Below, one piece after another: positions 53,401 to 56,564 of a DNA stretch of 64,000 bases. The notes below the pieces were generated by a model. That model worked only from the letters and a program-made list of their open reading frames with translations. It ran no database searches and had not been told where the DNA came from. The stretch's first letter is position 1. The number at the start of each line of letters is the position of its first letter. The DNA lies in NCBI GenBank assembly GCA_017307275.1, contig JAFKFK010000017.1:62001-126000 (forward strand), read 5' to 3'. The translations under genes and the position numbers were made by a program. The stretch is from Alphaproteobacteria bacterium. Its GTDB lineage: Bacteria > Pseudomonadota > Alphaproteobacteria > Reyranellales > Reyranellaceae.

Positions 53401-55255
53401 TACTTCGACCGACATCTCGGTCCGGCTGGCGGCGTTCGGCGTCAACGGCGGTACGCTCGACACCAACGGCAACAACGTCACCCTGGCGAATGGCATCTCG
53501 GGCTCCGGTAGCCTGACCAAGGCGGGCGACGGCGTGCTCACGCTGGCAGGCAACAACACGTACACCGGCGGCACCTTCGTCACCGGCGGCTCGATCGCCC
53601 TCACCGGCAACATTGCCGGTCCGGTCAGTGTGAGCGACGGCCTGTTCAAGGCCAATGGCACGATCGGTGGGACGGTGACCGTGAGCGCCGACGGTACCCT
53701 GGGGGGTAGCGGCACGGTGGGCGGCATCGTCGTCAATGGCGGCACCGTGGCGCCCGGCAACTCGATCGGCACTCTGACCGTCACGGGCAACTACGTGCAG
53801 TCGGGCGGTATCTATCAGGTCGAGGTCAATTCCTCGGGCCAGGCCGACCGCATCAACGTCACCGGCACCGCCACACTCAACGGCGGTACGGTGCAGGTGC
53901 TGGCCGATCAGGGCGGCACCTACGCCCGCAACACGTCCTATACGATCCTGACGGCGACCGGCGGCATCACGGGCACCTACTCGAACGTCACCAGCAACCT
54001 CGCCTTCCTGACGCCGACGCTGAGCTACAGCGGCACCAGCGTGACCTTGATGCTGGAGATGCTGCAGAGCGCCTTCCGGAACGCCGCCCAGACGCCGAAC
54101 CAGGCGGCTGTCGGCGCGGCGCTCGACGCGGCGGCGCCCACGGCGACCGGCGACTTCGCCAACGTGATCAACGCCCTCTCGGTGCTGGACACGCAGCAGG
54201 GACCAGCGGCGCTGACGGCGATCAGCGGCCAGAACTACTCGGCGCTGAGCTCGGCCAGCGTGCAGTCGGCCCAGCTCTTCATGAGCAACTTCTCCAACCA
54301 GGCGAGCGGCGCCACGCGCGGCGGCCCTGCCGCTCAGGCGGCCGGTGCTACCAATCGTGTTCAGCTCGCCGAAGCCTGCGATGTCGCCTGCGACACCGCC
54401 GCGACGGGGCTGTGGGGCGCCTGGGGCGGCGCCATCGGCGGGTTCGGCACCATCGGCGGCAACAGCAACTCGAGCACCGTCACTTACAATCTCGGTGGCT
54501 TCGCCGGCGGCATCGACCGTCAGGTCACCGAAGAGCTGCTGGTGGGCTTCACTCTTGGCTATTCGAGCGGCACGCAGTGGACGTCGGGCTTCTCGGGCCG
54601 CAGCACGTCGAATACCTATCAGGCCGGCCTCTACGGCTCCTTCCTGAAGGGCCCGGTCTACGTCGATGGCCTCATCGGCTACGCCTACTCGGACAACCAG
54701 ATGCTGCGGCAGATCCAGATCCCAGGTCTGAATTCGCGGGTCGCTACCGGCCAGACAGGCACCAACCAGTTCTTCGGTCAGATCGAAGCCGGCTATCGCA
54801 TCGATCTGGGCACGACGGCAAATGCCTACCTGACCCCGTGGGCCCGCCTGCAGGGCTCGACCGCGACACAGAACGGCCTCACTGAAAGCGGTGCGGACTC
54901 GCTCAACCTCATCGTCGCGTCGCAGACGACCAACTCGCTGCGTTCGGTTCTCGGCGTCACTCTGGGCGGGGAGATGGACATCGGCTCGGGCAACAAGCTC
55001 GCCGGCCAGTTCAAGGTGGGCTGGGCGCACGAGTTCGCCAACACCGACCGGCCGGTGACGGCATCGTTCGTCGGTGCGCCGGCCGTGCCGTTCACGACCT
55101 ACGGCGCCGCGCCGCAGCGGGACGGTGTGATCCTCGGCGTCAACGCCACGGCAAACATCGGCGAGCGCACCAACCTGTTCCTCCGCTACGAGGGCGAGTT
55201 CCAGGGCATCGACAACTCCCACGCCCTCTCGGCCGGCATCCGCTTCACCTGGTAG
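32297..55255 (+). CDS. Giant autotransporter adhesin with about 80 passenger-associated repeats (type Va secretion)
   Basis: One open frame of 22,959 bases encoding about 7,652 residues (about 700 kDa). Residues 1-39 are a signal peptide (cleavage after AVA). The N-terminal 200 residues are non-repetitive, with WFGDSSNWSTNTVP as in many PATR autotransporters. Residues about 230-7100 are repeats around a core like G-x-GTLTLTGxNTYSGGTTVxxGTL, predicted to build a beta-helix; NGGTVAPGNSIGTLTVTGNY closes it near 7,150. C7361 and C7365 precede a 282-residue autotransporter beta-barrel (from about 7,371) ending in FTW. Usual autotransporters have 1,000-4,000 residues. The start ATG 32297 has AGAAGAGG upstream; a GTG at 32270 is less likely. 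A surface adhesin or biofilm role is inferred from the family. The frame is unbroken despite the repeats, which argues for selection. Confidence 0.93.
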   Translation: MVGLAIAGQAARPRRLVRAALLLSTALTGAAVLTTYAVAQDATWKTNPNTSWFGDSSNWSTNTVPTGVASFGQSTISSIINDNDRSIGTIQFNADARAYNFSFYGGSTFTFTGGGIVNNGSQAQIIEVQNVNLLFQNSASAGNNLITYRLNSSLGKIEFSGTSTAGSANFTSIFSGQLVFKDTASGGTAALTGDSSTVLDISGLTSGGTTIGSIAGGGSVVLGFNQLAVGGNNSSTTYSGVISGSGRLVKEGTGTLTLTGANSYLGHTTVNAGTLRLGASGVLVFNRIVNVGSGATLDLNNFNTTLGQVIGDGSVTLGSGTLTVLVTGGTFSGVMSGTGGLVVSGGGATYELTGSNTYSGGTTVGSSTTLSISSDAALGNVNGGVTLNGGTLSLSSAFNLASTRAITIGSSGGTIDVGSNNTTISGAISGSGGLTKQGTGTLTLSGTNDFAGLTIVGNNVVSYVAVSADNQLGTAGAGVTANTLGFLKATSSFSSSRSFTLTQGYAGFSVDAGATLTWDGVISGTPPAGGLTVRGPGTLVLTGTNTYVGGTAISSGTTLQISSDANLGNASNALTFNSGTLAVTSDMSTGRAIALESGFNGTISVSSGKTLTYSGIISGDASSRFIKSGAGVLVLTGANTYTGGTTVSGGTLIGTTNTLKGDITNNGTVQFNQNLTSTYYGNMSGSGRLVVTGNTGGQYLVLAGANTYSGGTTVSGPPALMVSSDGVLGSATGGITLENLGTLRFGASFDLASTRAITIGSGGGRINTNGFDTTISQSITGTGFLEKEGAGTLTFAAANSFSSLSVSGGVLVVSANNQLGAGTSAVSLRNNATLRTASSFSVGRFLGLSVGGGTVDVTDAAATLTWGSEVYGSGTLTKAGAGKLSLIGINSFTGATAITGGTLAIAGNAGLGNANNGVTFGGGTLQFLNSFDLAGTRAITLNAGGGTIDTNGFNTTISQVIGGDGGLTKAGAGTLTLTGVNTYLGATRVSAGTLVGSTDNLRGDIVNDGTVTFDQGFTSETYAGAMSGSGSLVKSGLGVLVLTGTNSYAGGTTLNDGTLRVSADANLGGATGTLTLAGGRMEFLSSFDFAATRNIVSSGGGGILYLNGNTVTVAGSVSGPTGLSIRDGKLILTGNNTIQSLDVRGGTLAVASVDSLGLGTRGLRLAQDGTLQFLSGFTTANSLALLGSDGNIDTNGFDATLTGQAFGGGRLVKKGTGALTLTGSNSYTGGTLVSGGTLAVSSDDNLGTGGLTLDGGALKTLGNLISSRAITLGAGGGTVDTDVFTSTLSGPVDGAGRLTVTGTGKLSLSGANAYSGGTTISGGSTLAIAGDAALGDVNGGVTFDNGTLQWLGTFNLASTRAITLNAGGGTVDTNGFDTTISQSISGGGRLTKSGTGTLYLAPGNTYTGGTTINGGTISIGVNTALGNATGGLTFNGGTLRTTADISLNHAISLNGNGTIDNQAITRLNGVVSGPGDLTKTGGGVLALIEASTFTGRLIVNQSVVVLQEGVPLGNIVLASGASVNFQDFGGNNTYAGVISGDGRVAQTGNGTLTLSGNNTYSGGTTVGGTSSSAVLAVSSDANLGNASGNINFSGGKLRFLSSFDLASTRTVNINNFGGIFSLNGATTTFGGVIENAGRLTIEGPGTMTFTGANTYSGGTYVQDGATLAVGSAEALGTGGLVLGGGTLKYLGSFDFARTVILNPGSGTFDTNGFNSTISTAIGGDGGLTKAGAGTLTLTGNNTFLGDVAINGGVLAISAGSNLGAGTGLAINGGTLRVSDVAAITRQTTLTGAATFDIVDGHGGFSVYGNVGGSGSLIKTGAGALTLRDTANYTGGTTVSGGNLTGSTASLQGNIVNNALVYFGQDTDGTYAGVMSGTGTLSKFGSATLTLTGLNTHQGGTHVTAGTIAVGQDANLGDATADISLRFGGTLRLLSSFNLSAGRDIELVSLGGLQLVSSTNEIAGTIHGTGVLTIEGPGTLTLSGTNTYSGGTSVTGSTLAVAADANLGNVNSNLTLNVATLQFLSSFDLAGTRAITLTGGSKFDTNGFNTTISQTIAGSGGLTKIGSGTLSLAGANTYIGNTFISGGTLAIAGNAALGSNIYGVILNNGTLQFLGTFNLANTRAISLLTGGGTIDTNGFDITFSNEIAGIGGLTKTGAGTLTISGTDNTYSGDTTVSGGVLAISTDANLGSTSSLVLDGGTLRTLAQGTYATAISLGAGGGTIDTLDMTLLTGVVSGNGGLTKTSSSVLYLLGANTYGGGTTVNGGAIYIETDGALGNASGGVTLNNGSRIVAGGTFASNRSLTLGSGGGTFDTGSYNLTWNGVIQGTAGLTKWGTGTLILSGTNTYTGDTAIERGSLQISSDANLGVGGRLILTNDATLRTAAAFTIARNVESVSGIIDTSGNDVTISGVVSGTSLSKQGLGTLTLTGTNSYSATSIQNGTLAVGSAANISVGRIDIDGGTLRVTGGTFALNQIVNLAATVGRIETDGGARLTLSDVRGNRLEKAGFGTLVLSGNQTYTGGTSIVGGTLAIGSDGALGAASGGISFDGGTLQFLATFDLGATRAISLNAGLGTIDTNSFATTIAQVIDGAGGLAKAGAGTLTLSGANTYRGGTMVTGGALYVSSDANLGDTSGALTIGAGGALVAGASFTIARNVVANGGSIADEGHTLTVSGNISGMELVKEGAGTLILTGNNTHLRTKILGGTLVLGSAANAGFDPITIESGTLRASNSFSLSQAVFLVTGDISVDAGANLTLADVRGGYLNKRGAGTLTLTGANSYSPTALYEGTLAISSDDNLGTGAGTLYFAGGTLKTLAGLTVNRSVSMIANGTVDTNGLSSTFNGVVDGGGRLTVTGGGSLTLAGANTFTGGTLIAGGSTVAIGSDAALGAPTSNVVFDNGTLKFLAGVDLVAARPIVLEAGGGTLDLTGTSTINGPIDGSGALTVTGAGTLTLSNVNTYSGGTILKGGVLRASMDSNLGAASGALVFDGGTLQLAGNFDLGAARAITLSAGGGTIDTNGFDTTAFQAINGIGGLTKAGAGLLTLMAPNTYSGGTTVTGGVLQLGLGGSLLATGTLTVNGGIFDLNGNNQTVGGLSGTGGTLYLNGDGELTVNQATATSFAGSIEGSGKLIKTGSGTLTLSGSNTHTGGTAISEGTLSVSSDAALGAASSILAIQGGFLQASATFSTARTTTLQSGGGFDVSNGATLTHSGEISGSGYLVKTGLGTLVLSGTNTYTAETVIGMGTLKVTNNAALGAASATLRIQGGTLLTDTDLVLTHDTQSNGNGNTIRVDAGTTTLQGAFSGWGTLTKSGAGTLKLVGTSSYSGTTTVLAGTLQGDTSTLRGSINNQAQVVFDQDTDGSFTGVISNTGAVTKRGSGVVTFDANQSYEGGTTIAGGTLRLGTGATLSTNGSLTVNAGTFDLNGNNQTVSALAGTGGTVALGSGTLTVDQATNTSYAGVITGSGAFVKNGSGTLTLTGANTYSGDTTVNGGILRGTTESLQGNIVTNAAVYFFQATTGTYAGAMSGSGSMLVTGGGTVILTGNSTYSGNTTVGAGNILQLGAGGTTGSIVGDVWANGTLAFNRSDDIVFAGSISGIGDISLMGPGAVTLTGTNSYTGGTTVISGTLIGTTASLQGAIVNNATVVFDQASDGVYAGVMDGTGKLVKTGSGNVTLSGANSYSNGTAVEGGTLTGSTASLQGAIATSSGTFVEFAQHADGTYAGVLSGAGSLIKSGSGNLTLTGANTYSGGTTVSAGTLTGTTTSLQGDITNNASVVFNQNTTGTYAGAMSGSGSLTVSGGGTVILMGNNSYANGTTIAAGTILQLGNGGSTGWLFGNVVTDGTLAFNRSGDIIFAGDISGSGGVSLMGPGSVTLIGNNTFTGAITVGGTIRAGSDAELGPIGNVLRLAGGTVQATATFTSTRPFELTSGTGTFDTNGNDLTLTGVVSGAGTLVKTGTGSLILSGANTYSGGTTVSAGTLVGTATSLQGDILNNAFVDFDQNVDGTYAGAMSGSGRLTKSGSGNLTLTGANSYSGGTVVLDGTLTGTTTSLQGNIASSGAVFFDQATAGAYAGILSGSGNLIVAQGDVTLAGANTYSGTTTVLSGATLRLGSGGSLGTTRLLDVNATGTFDLGGRTQTVGGLTGAGAVTLGAGALMVDQATNQTFSGSIDGSGSLTKAGSGTLILAGTSSYSGGTTVSGGILQGTTDSLQGGIVNNAAVVFDQATYGIYAGNMSGTGALTKSGNSILVLTGTNSYSGGTTVSGGTLSGTTASLQGNITNDAVVSFTQNFDGTYAGVMSGSGQLVVTGIGELKLTGANSYSGGTSIGTGVISVAADAALGAASGTLSFDGGTLRTTATFTMARATTLDTENGAFDVLEGTTLTQNGDVMGPGGLIKQGGGTLVLGGTNSYGGGTTVQSGTLQGTTTSLQGDIVNNAAVVFDQSFNGTYAGAMSGSGSLTKAGSGTVVLTGGLSYTGGTVVNDGILRLGAGNTLPMLRDLTVNGGTFDLGGNSQYVGTLSGTGGTIDLGAATLTVGQGQAATYGGVITGTGRLVVTSNGGGEITLTGANTYTGGTTVDHMRLIGTTDSLQGNIIADGATIIFDQGISGNYAGVMSGSGGLVKRGSGTVTLTGANTYAGSINVTEGTLRLGTGSSLSASMSLYIYGGTFDLNGATQTVNLLDGLSGGLALGSGTLTVDQATDTQAGMTISGGGRLVKTGTGRLRLTGTNSYTGGTVVSGGTLVGTTGSLQGAITNDTAVVFDQGYDGTYAGIMDGGGSLTKTGIGNLTLAGANTYSGGTTVSAGTLTGTTTSLQGDITNNAAVVFAQVADGTYAGAMDGSGTLTKTGIGNLTLLGANSYSGGTTVSAGTLTGTTTSLQGAIVNNAAVVFDQNTDGTYAGAMSGTGALTKSGTGNLTLTGANTYSGGTTVSAGVLTGTTTSLQGNIVNNAAVAFDQAFDGTYAAVISGTGSLTKQGIGILTLSDANTYSGGTTFVSGTVAVADNSALGAASGVLTFDEGTLRTTATFTMARATTLTAMGGTFDVVDGTTLTQNGDITGAGGLTKRGGGTLVLGGTNTYGGSTNVEAGILQGTTDSLQGPIGTLTNTGVVFDQSTTGTFGGTISGAGSLTKNGSGTVILAGSVAHTGSTTVNAGTLQLAGDFVLNTDTTIVVNDGTFDLNGHIQRISGLSGTGGTVDLGAAAGHLNIQQDGDLSYAGSIVGGGQITKAGVGTLTLTGANTYSGGTTVAAGTLRGTTTSLQGDIAVVAGAHVVFDQSTIGIYAGNITQGGALTITGGGAVVLTGTVDHTGGTTIAANTILQIGNGGTTGSLAGDVVTNGTLSFYRSDDIVFAGDISGSGGVTLMGSGSVTLTGTNTYSGATTVGGGVIIASSDANLGPTGNMLVLNGGAVQAIASFTSGRPISLGASGGTFDTNGNELTLSGTLSGAGRLTKVGAGTLILAGTSSYSGGTTVSGGILQGTTDSLLGNITNNATVAFSQVVAGTYAGIISGTGAVSVDGDVTFTGANTYSGGTTITSGALLSLGGAGSIQGNVANSGTMQFAGTGVTFGGAISGSGAVQQVSGTTVLTGVSTYTGGTVVTGGTLQMGAGGALAATGALTINSGTFDLNGNAQTIGALAGAGGAVTLGGGTLTVDQSSDTTFAGSIGGAGTFIKAGSGTLILAGTGNQANTVVSGGILQGTTASLQGSIVNNAGVIFNQSTTGTYAGTMSGTGSVTVNGGGIVVVTGTNTYSGGTTIATGSTLQLGVGGTTGSIAGNVAVDGTLTFYRSDNIVFAGNISGSGGIKLMGTGSVDFTGTNSFTGGVSVGGILRAGSDSQLGPAGSTLTLDDGTVQATAGFSSDRQIVLAGAAGTFDTNGFTLALTGVLSGSGNLIKVGTGTLVLVGTTSYTGDTFVNGGTLQGTMAALSRNIVNNAIVTFADSGVYGGIMSGTGALLVAGGTTVGFSGANTYTGGTFVQAGGTLDLGTGSIAGGVENEGLVRFANASSMSFGGSIAGSGSLLVDGSLVLTGANSYTGTTQIEAGTLQLGVGGSLSSSTLLDLGNNGGTFDLNGQTQTVGGIAGGGSTNILLGSGALTVNQAANGSFGGQIGGSGTFIKAGAGTLALTGANTNANTVVNGGTLQLGAGGSLAAASTLAVNGGTFDLNGQSQTVGALSGTGGTVGLNGGAALTLNQNTDTSYAGAFTGNGSLVKDGSATLALTGASNHTGGTVINNGTLQLGAGGSLASTGAVAVNGGTFDLNGQSQTVGALSGTGGTVALSNNGALTVNQTTNTSYAGVITGSGSLTKSGSGTLTLTGTNTYTGGTTVSGGTLAGTTSSLQGNIVNNANVTFDQVGAGVYAGAMSGTGTLTKSGAGTVVLTGENVFSGGTIITGGILQIGNGGTTGSLAGNVQNDGTLAFFRSDNITFGGDISGTGGLLFMGNATVTLTGNNTFTGGIAMGGGTLVVGADSELGGAGSTLTLAGSTVQATASFTSNRAIILATGGGTFNTGSNVLTLAGVVSGVGGLVVGESSSIVLTGANTYSGGTTISSGALLTLGGSGSIQGDVANSGTMQFAGTGTTFGGVISGSGAVQQVSGTTVLTGNSLHTGGTTISGGTLQLGIDNALTMAGALAINGGTFDLNGYAQTIGELSGTGGGVALNGGALTVNQTGNTTYAGIVSGTGSFIKDGSGTLVLTGANTNANTVVNGGTLQGTTSSLQGNIANNATVVFDQAATGTYAGNMSGNGGLTKNGNGALILSGDNSGYAGTTTVNAGLLQIGDGVGGTAMAGNIVNNAAVTFMAGGAGLSYGGSISGSGGVTVAGAAQTTFTGTHSYAGGTTVTSTAGLNIGSGTTTAKIVGALTADGGLANFVNADMSGMGAITARNGGTLGFSSSASAAATALLVADAASALAFSDASTAGTSTITNSGNVRFTGNSSGGTARYIGSSGDLSIAGIAGSSTTIGSIEGSGTVSLGNKQLAVGGNNQSTQYNGVIGGAGGSLLKQGTGTLTLTGNNTYSGGTTVTGGLVNFATLGNFGTGNVTLNGGGVQWAAGTSTDISVRLAAFGVNGGTLDTNGNNVTLANGISGSGSLTKAGDGVLTLAGNNTYTGGTFVTGGSIALTGNIAGPVSVSDGLFKANGTIGGTVTVSADGTLGGSGTVGGIVVNGGTVAPGNSIGTLTVTGNYVQSGGIYQVEVNSSGQADRINVTGTATLNGGTVQVLADQGGTYARNTSYTILTATGGITGTYSNVTSNLAFLTPTLSYSGTSVTLMLEMLQSAFRNAAQTPNQAAVGAALDAAAPTATGDFANVINALSVLDTQQGPAALTAISGQNYSALSSASVQSAQLFMSNFSNQASGATRGGPAAQAAGATNRVQLAEACDVACDTAATGLWGAWGGAIGGFGTIGGNSNSSTVTYNLGGFAGGIDRQVTEELLVGFTLGYSSGTQWTSGFSGRSTSNTYQAGLYGSFLKGPVYVDGLIGYAYSDNQMLRQIQIPGLNSRVATGQTGTNQFFGQIEAGYRIDLGTTANAYLTPWARLQGSTATQNGLTESGADSLNLIVASQTTNSLRSVLGVTLGGEMDIGSGNKLAGQFKVGWAHEFANTDRPVTASFVGAPAVPFTTYGAAPQRDGVILGVNATANIGERTNLFLRYEGEFQGIDNSHALSAGIRFTW
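32830..33085 (+). repeat. N-terminal bookend module of the passenger
   Basis: Encodes SGGTAALTG... then TTIGSIAGGGSVVLG, QLAVGGNN and YSGVISG before the first core repeat. A closely similar module recurs only at the other end of the array (53035-53283). Confidence 0.7.
45266..45600 (+). repeat. Class A-B pair, copy 1 of a near duplicate
   Basis: Encodes ALGAASGTLSFDGG, TLRTTATFTMARATTL, GTTLTQNGD and GGGTLVLGGTNSYGGGT followed by a B tail. The same order with few changes recurs at 47261-47600, offset 1,995 bases. Confidence 0.75.
46493..47260 (+). repeat. Exact-period tandem repeat, four units of 192 bp (class B)
   Basis: Equivalent codons (start of the LTGTTTSLQG-type tail) fall at 46493, 46685, 46877 and 47069, i.e. 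exactly 192 bases (64 codons) apart each time. Units 2-4 share long identical stretches of DNA. The array stops where the next class A module begins at 47261. Confidence 0.85.
47261..47600 (+). repeat. Class A-B pair, copy 2 of a near duplicate
   Basis: Partner of 45266-45600: ALGAASGVLTFDEG, TLRTTATFTMARATTL, GTTLTQNGDITG and GGGTLVLGGTNTYGGST, again followed by B, C and B modules. Confidence 0.75.
48215..49537 (+). repeat. Higher-order block, copy I (modules D-A-B-E-C-B)
   Basis: 1,323 bases. D begins at 48215, B at 48686, E at 48875 (offset 660), C at 49067 (offset 852), the last B at 49343. The core before the last B is the variant NQANTVV in place of NTYSGGTTV. Confidence 0.8.
48875..49023 (+). 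repeat. Class E module, copy 1
   Basis: 149 bases encoding LLSLGGAGSIQGNVANSG and onward to VQQVSGTTVLTG. By eye it differs at only about 16 positions from 51905-52053, exactly 3,030 bases downstream. Confidence 0.8.
49538..51430 (+). repeat. Higher-order block, copy II (D-A-B-E-C-C-C-B)
   Basis: 1,893 bases. E starts at 50198, again at offset 660. Three C modules in tandem start at 50384, 50672 and 50957 (spacings 288 and 285 bases); copies I and III have a single C. The last B starts at 51242. The first C is followed by the NANTVV core variant. Confidence 0.8.
51431..52484 (+). repeat. Higher-order block, copy III (D-A-E-C-B, lacking one B)
   Basis: E starts at 51905 (offset 474) and C at 52097 (offset 666); both are exactly 186 bases closer to the block start than in copy I, the size of one B module. 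C is again followed by the NANTVV core variant, then B at 52376. Confidence 0.8.
51905..52053 (+). repeat. Class E module, copy 2
   Basis: Near-identical partner of 48875-49023; encodes LLTLGGSGSIQGDVANSG and onward to VQQVSGTTVLTG. Longest unbroken matches are about 30 bases. Confidence 0.8.
53035..53283 (+). repeat. C-terminal bookend module of the passenger
   Basis: Encodes SGGTARYIG, TTIGSIEGSGTVSLG, QLAVGGNN and YNGVIGG then a core repeat, resembling the N-terminal module at 32830-33085. Confidence 0.7.
54407..55255 (+). other. Autotransporter beta-barrel domain
   Basis: The last 282 codons encode the outer-membrane translocator: it begins GLWGAWGGAIGGFGTI, has alternating amphipathic strands with aromatic ends (for example LYGSFLKGPVYVDGLIGYAY), and ends GIRFTW with the terminal aromatic needed for BAM insertion. 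Two cysteines 4 residues apart lie just before it. Confidence 0.9.
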
Positions 55256-55264
55256 GGCAGCGGC

Positions 55265-56482
55265 TTATGCCAGGGCGGGCCGGACGATCGGCTCGTCCCG
55301 GATGGGGAAGTGCAAGAGGGCGGCGACGCCGCCCGCCGCGGCCGTCGCAAGCCAGATCGGGTCGAAGGATCCGGTCTGCTCGAACAGCCAGCCGCCGCTC
55401 CAGGCTCCCAGGAACGCGCCGATCTGGTGGTTGAGGAAGCAAAGGCCGAACAGCATGCCGAGATTGCCCGTGCCGAAGATGCGCGCGATCAGACCGCTGG
55501 TGAGCGGCACCGTGCCGAGCCCGAGCAGGCCCAGAACGCCGGCAAAGGCCAAGGCGACGAACTCGGTCTTGGGCAGGAACACCAGGGCCACGATGGCCAG
55601 TCCGCGCGCGATGTAGATCCAGGCCAGCACGAGCTGCGGGCGGTACCAGGTCCCGAGCAATCCACAGATCCAACTTCCCAGCGCATTGCAGCCGCCGAAC
55701 ACCGCGAGCGCGGCCGCGCCGAGCGCGACGGGCAGATGGCAGGTGACAAGATAGCTCGGGAAGTGCACGGCGAAGAAAGCGAGCTGGAAGCCGCAGGTGA
55801 AGAAGCCGAGGGTGAGCAGGATGTAGCCGCGGTGGCTGACGGCCTCCTTGAGGGCCTCGCCGAAGGAGACTTCGCGCTTGAGCGACAGCGGCGCCTGCAA
55901 GGCCCGACGGTCGGTGCCGAGAAAGACGAAGGCCAGCGGTGCGGAGATCACCATTGCCAAAGCGAGGCTGAGGAGGGCGGCGCCTACGCCGTTCGCTTCG
56001 ATCATGAACTGCGTTGCAGGCACGACGATGGCGCCGCCGATGGAACCGATGGCGCTCGCCGTTCCCATCATCGCCGTCCGACGCTCCGGTGGGGCAGCTC
56101 GCCCGACAGCGGCCAGCACCGTGCCGTAGCTCGTGCAGCTAAGGCCGATACCGACCAGCACGCCCGTGCCGACCATGGCGGGCCAAAGACCGGGCAGTGT
56201 CGCGGTCAGGGCAAGACCCAGCGCATAGGCGATGGCGCCCGCAATGACGACGGGCGCGGCGCCGTATCGGTCGGCAATTGCGCCCGCGACCGGCTGCGCC
56301 AATCCCCAGACGAGGTTGTGGAGCGCAATCGCCAGCGCGAACATCGAGAGCGACAGGCCCCATTCCATCGAGGCAGGCCCCAGGATAAGGCCATAGCTCT
56401 GGCGAATGCCCATGGCGACCGACATGATCACCGCACCCGCGACGATCGTCAGGTACACACCGCGCGATACTCGAGAAGTCAT
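55265..56482 (-). CDS. Major facilitator superfamily transporter
   Basis: About 405 residues with 12 predicted membrane segments and the inter-half loop near residue 200. GIRQSYGLILGP, the motif A-like GAIADRYGAAPV after segment 2, and a second-half equivalent are visible. It resembles the oxalate/formate or monocarboxylate-like MFS branch, but the substrate is not readable. I chose ATG 56482, preceded by GGAG at good spacing; a TTG at 56497 would add five residues. It ends 9 bases from the autotransporter stop and is convergent with it, with no visible terminator between them. Confidence 0.9.
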   Translation of the reverse strand: MTSRVSRGVYLTIVAGAVIMSVAMGIRQSYGLILGPASMEWGLSLSMFALAIALHNLVWGLAQPVAGAIADRYGAAPVVIAGAIAYALGLALTATLPGLWPAMVGTGVLVGIGLSCTSYGTVLAAVGRAAPPERRTAMMGTASAIGSIGGAIVVPATQFMIEANGVGAALLSLALAMVISAPLAFVFLGTDRRALQAPLSLKREVSFGEALKEAVSHRGYILLTLGFFTCGFQLAFFAVHFPSYLVTCHLPVALGAAALAVFGGCNALGSWICGLLGTWYRPQLVLAWIYIARGLAIVALVFLPKTEFVALAFAGVLGLLGLGTVPLTSGLIARIFGTGNLGMLFGLCFLNHQIGAFLGAWSGGWLFEQTGSFDPIWLATAAAGGVAALLHFPIRDEPIVRPALA

Positions 56483-56564
56483 TGTGCGCTCCGACAAGGG
56501 GGAGCACAGAAGTGTCTCCTCCCGTCATCGCGAACAAACGAAAACCCGTTACGCCGCGTGAGCG

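Larger units (their letters stand above)
33005..53590 (+). repeat. Passenger-associated repeat array (about 80 modules in five classes)
   Basis: After each core (GTLTLTGxNTYSGGTTV-like) follows one of five tails that I separated by reading. A (about 37): SSDANLG...GGTLxFxSxFDLAxTRAITL...DTNGF. B (about 25): GTTxSLQGxIxNNAxVxFDQ...YAGxMSG. C (about 12): LGxGGSLxxxxLxVNxGTFDLNG.QTV.... D (5): LQLGxGGTTGS...RSDxIxFAGxISG...LMG. E (3): SIQGxVANSGTMQFAG.... Module lengths are about 49-98 codons, always in frame. The counts are by hand and may be off by a few. Confidence 0.85.

Noticed and set aside
33005..53590. The regular DNA periodicity as a CRISPR-like or satellite array
   Set aside because: All repeats are in frame within one gene, differ mainly at third positions, and have module lengths of about 150-290 bases; they are protein repeats.
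50306..55222. A 1,638-codon open frame on the minus strand opposite the autotransporter, and others of 250-730 codons at 38648-40384, 41573-43753 and 48659-49765
   Set aside because: They are the mirror of a GC-rich, Gly/Thr/Ser-rich repeat gene in which antisense stop codons are rare. Their translations are rich in Arg/Ala/Gly with no domain and follow the repeat period; no ribosome-binding site or signal supports them.
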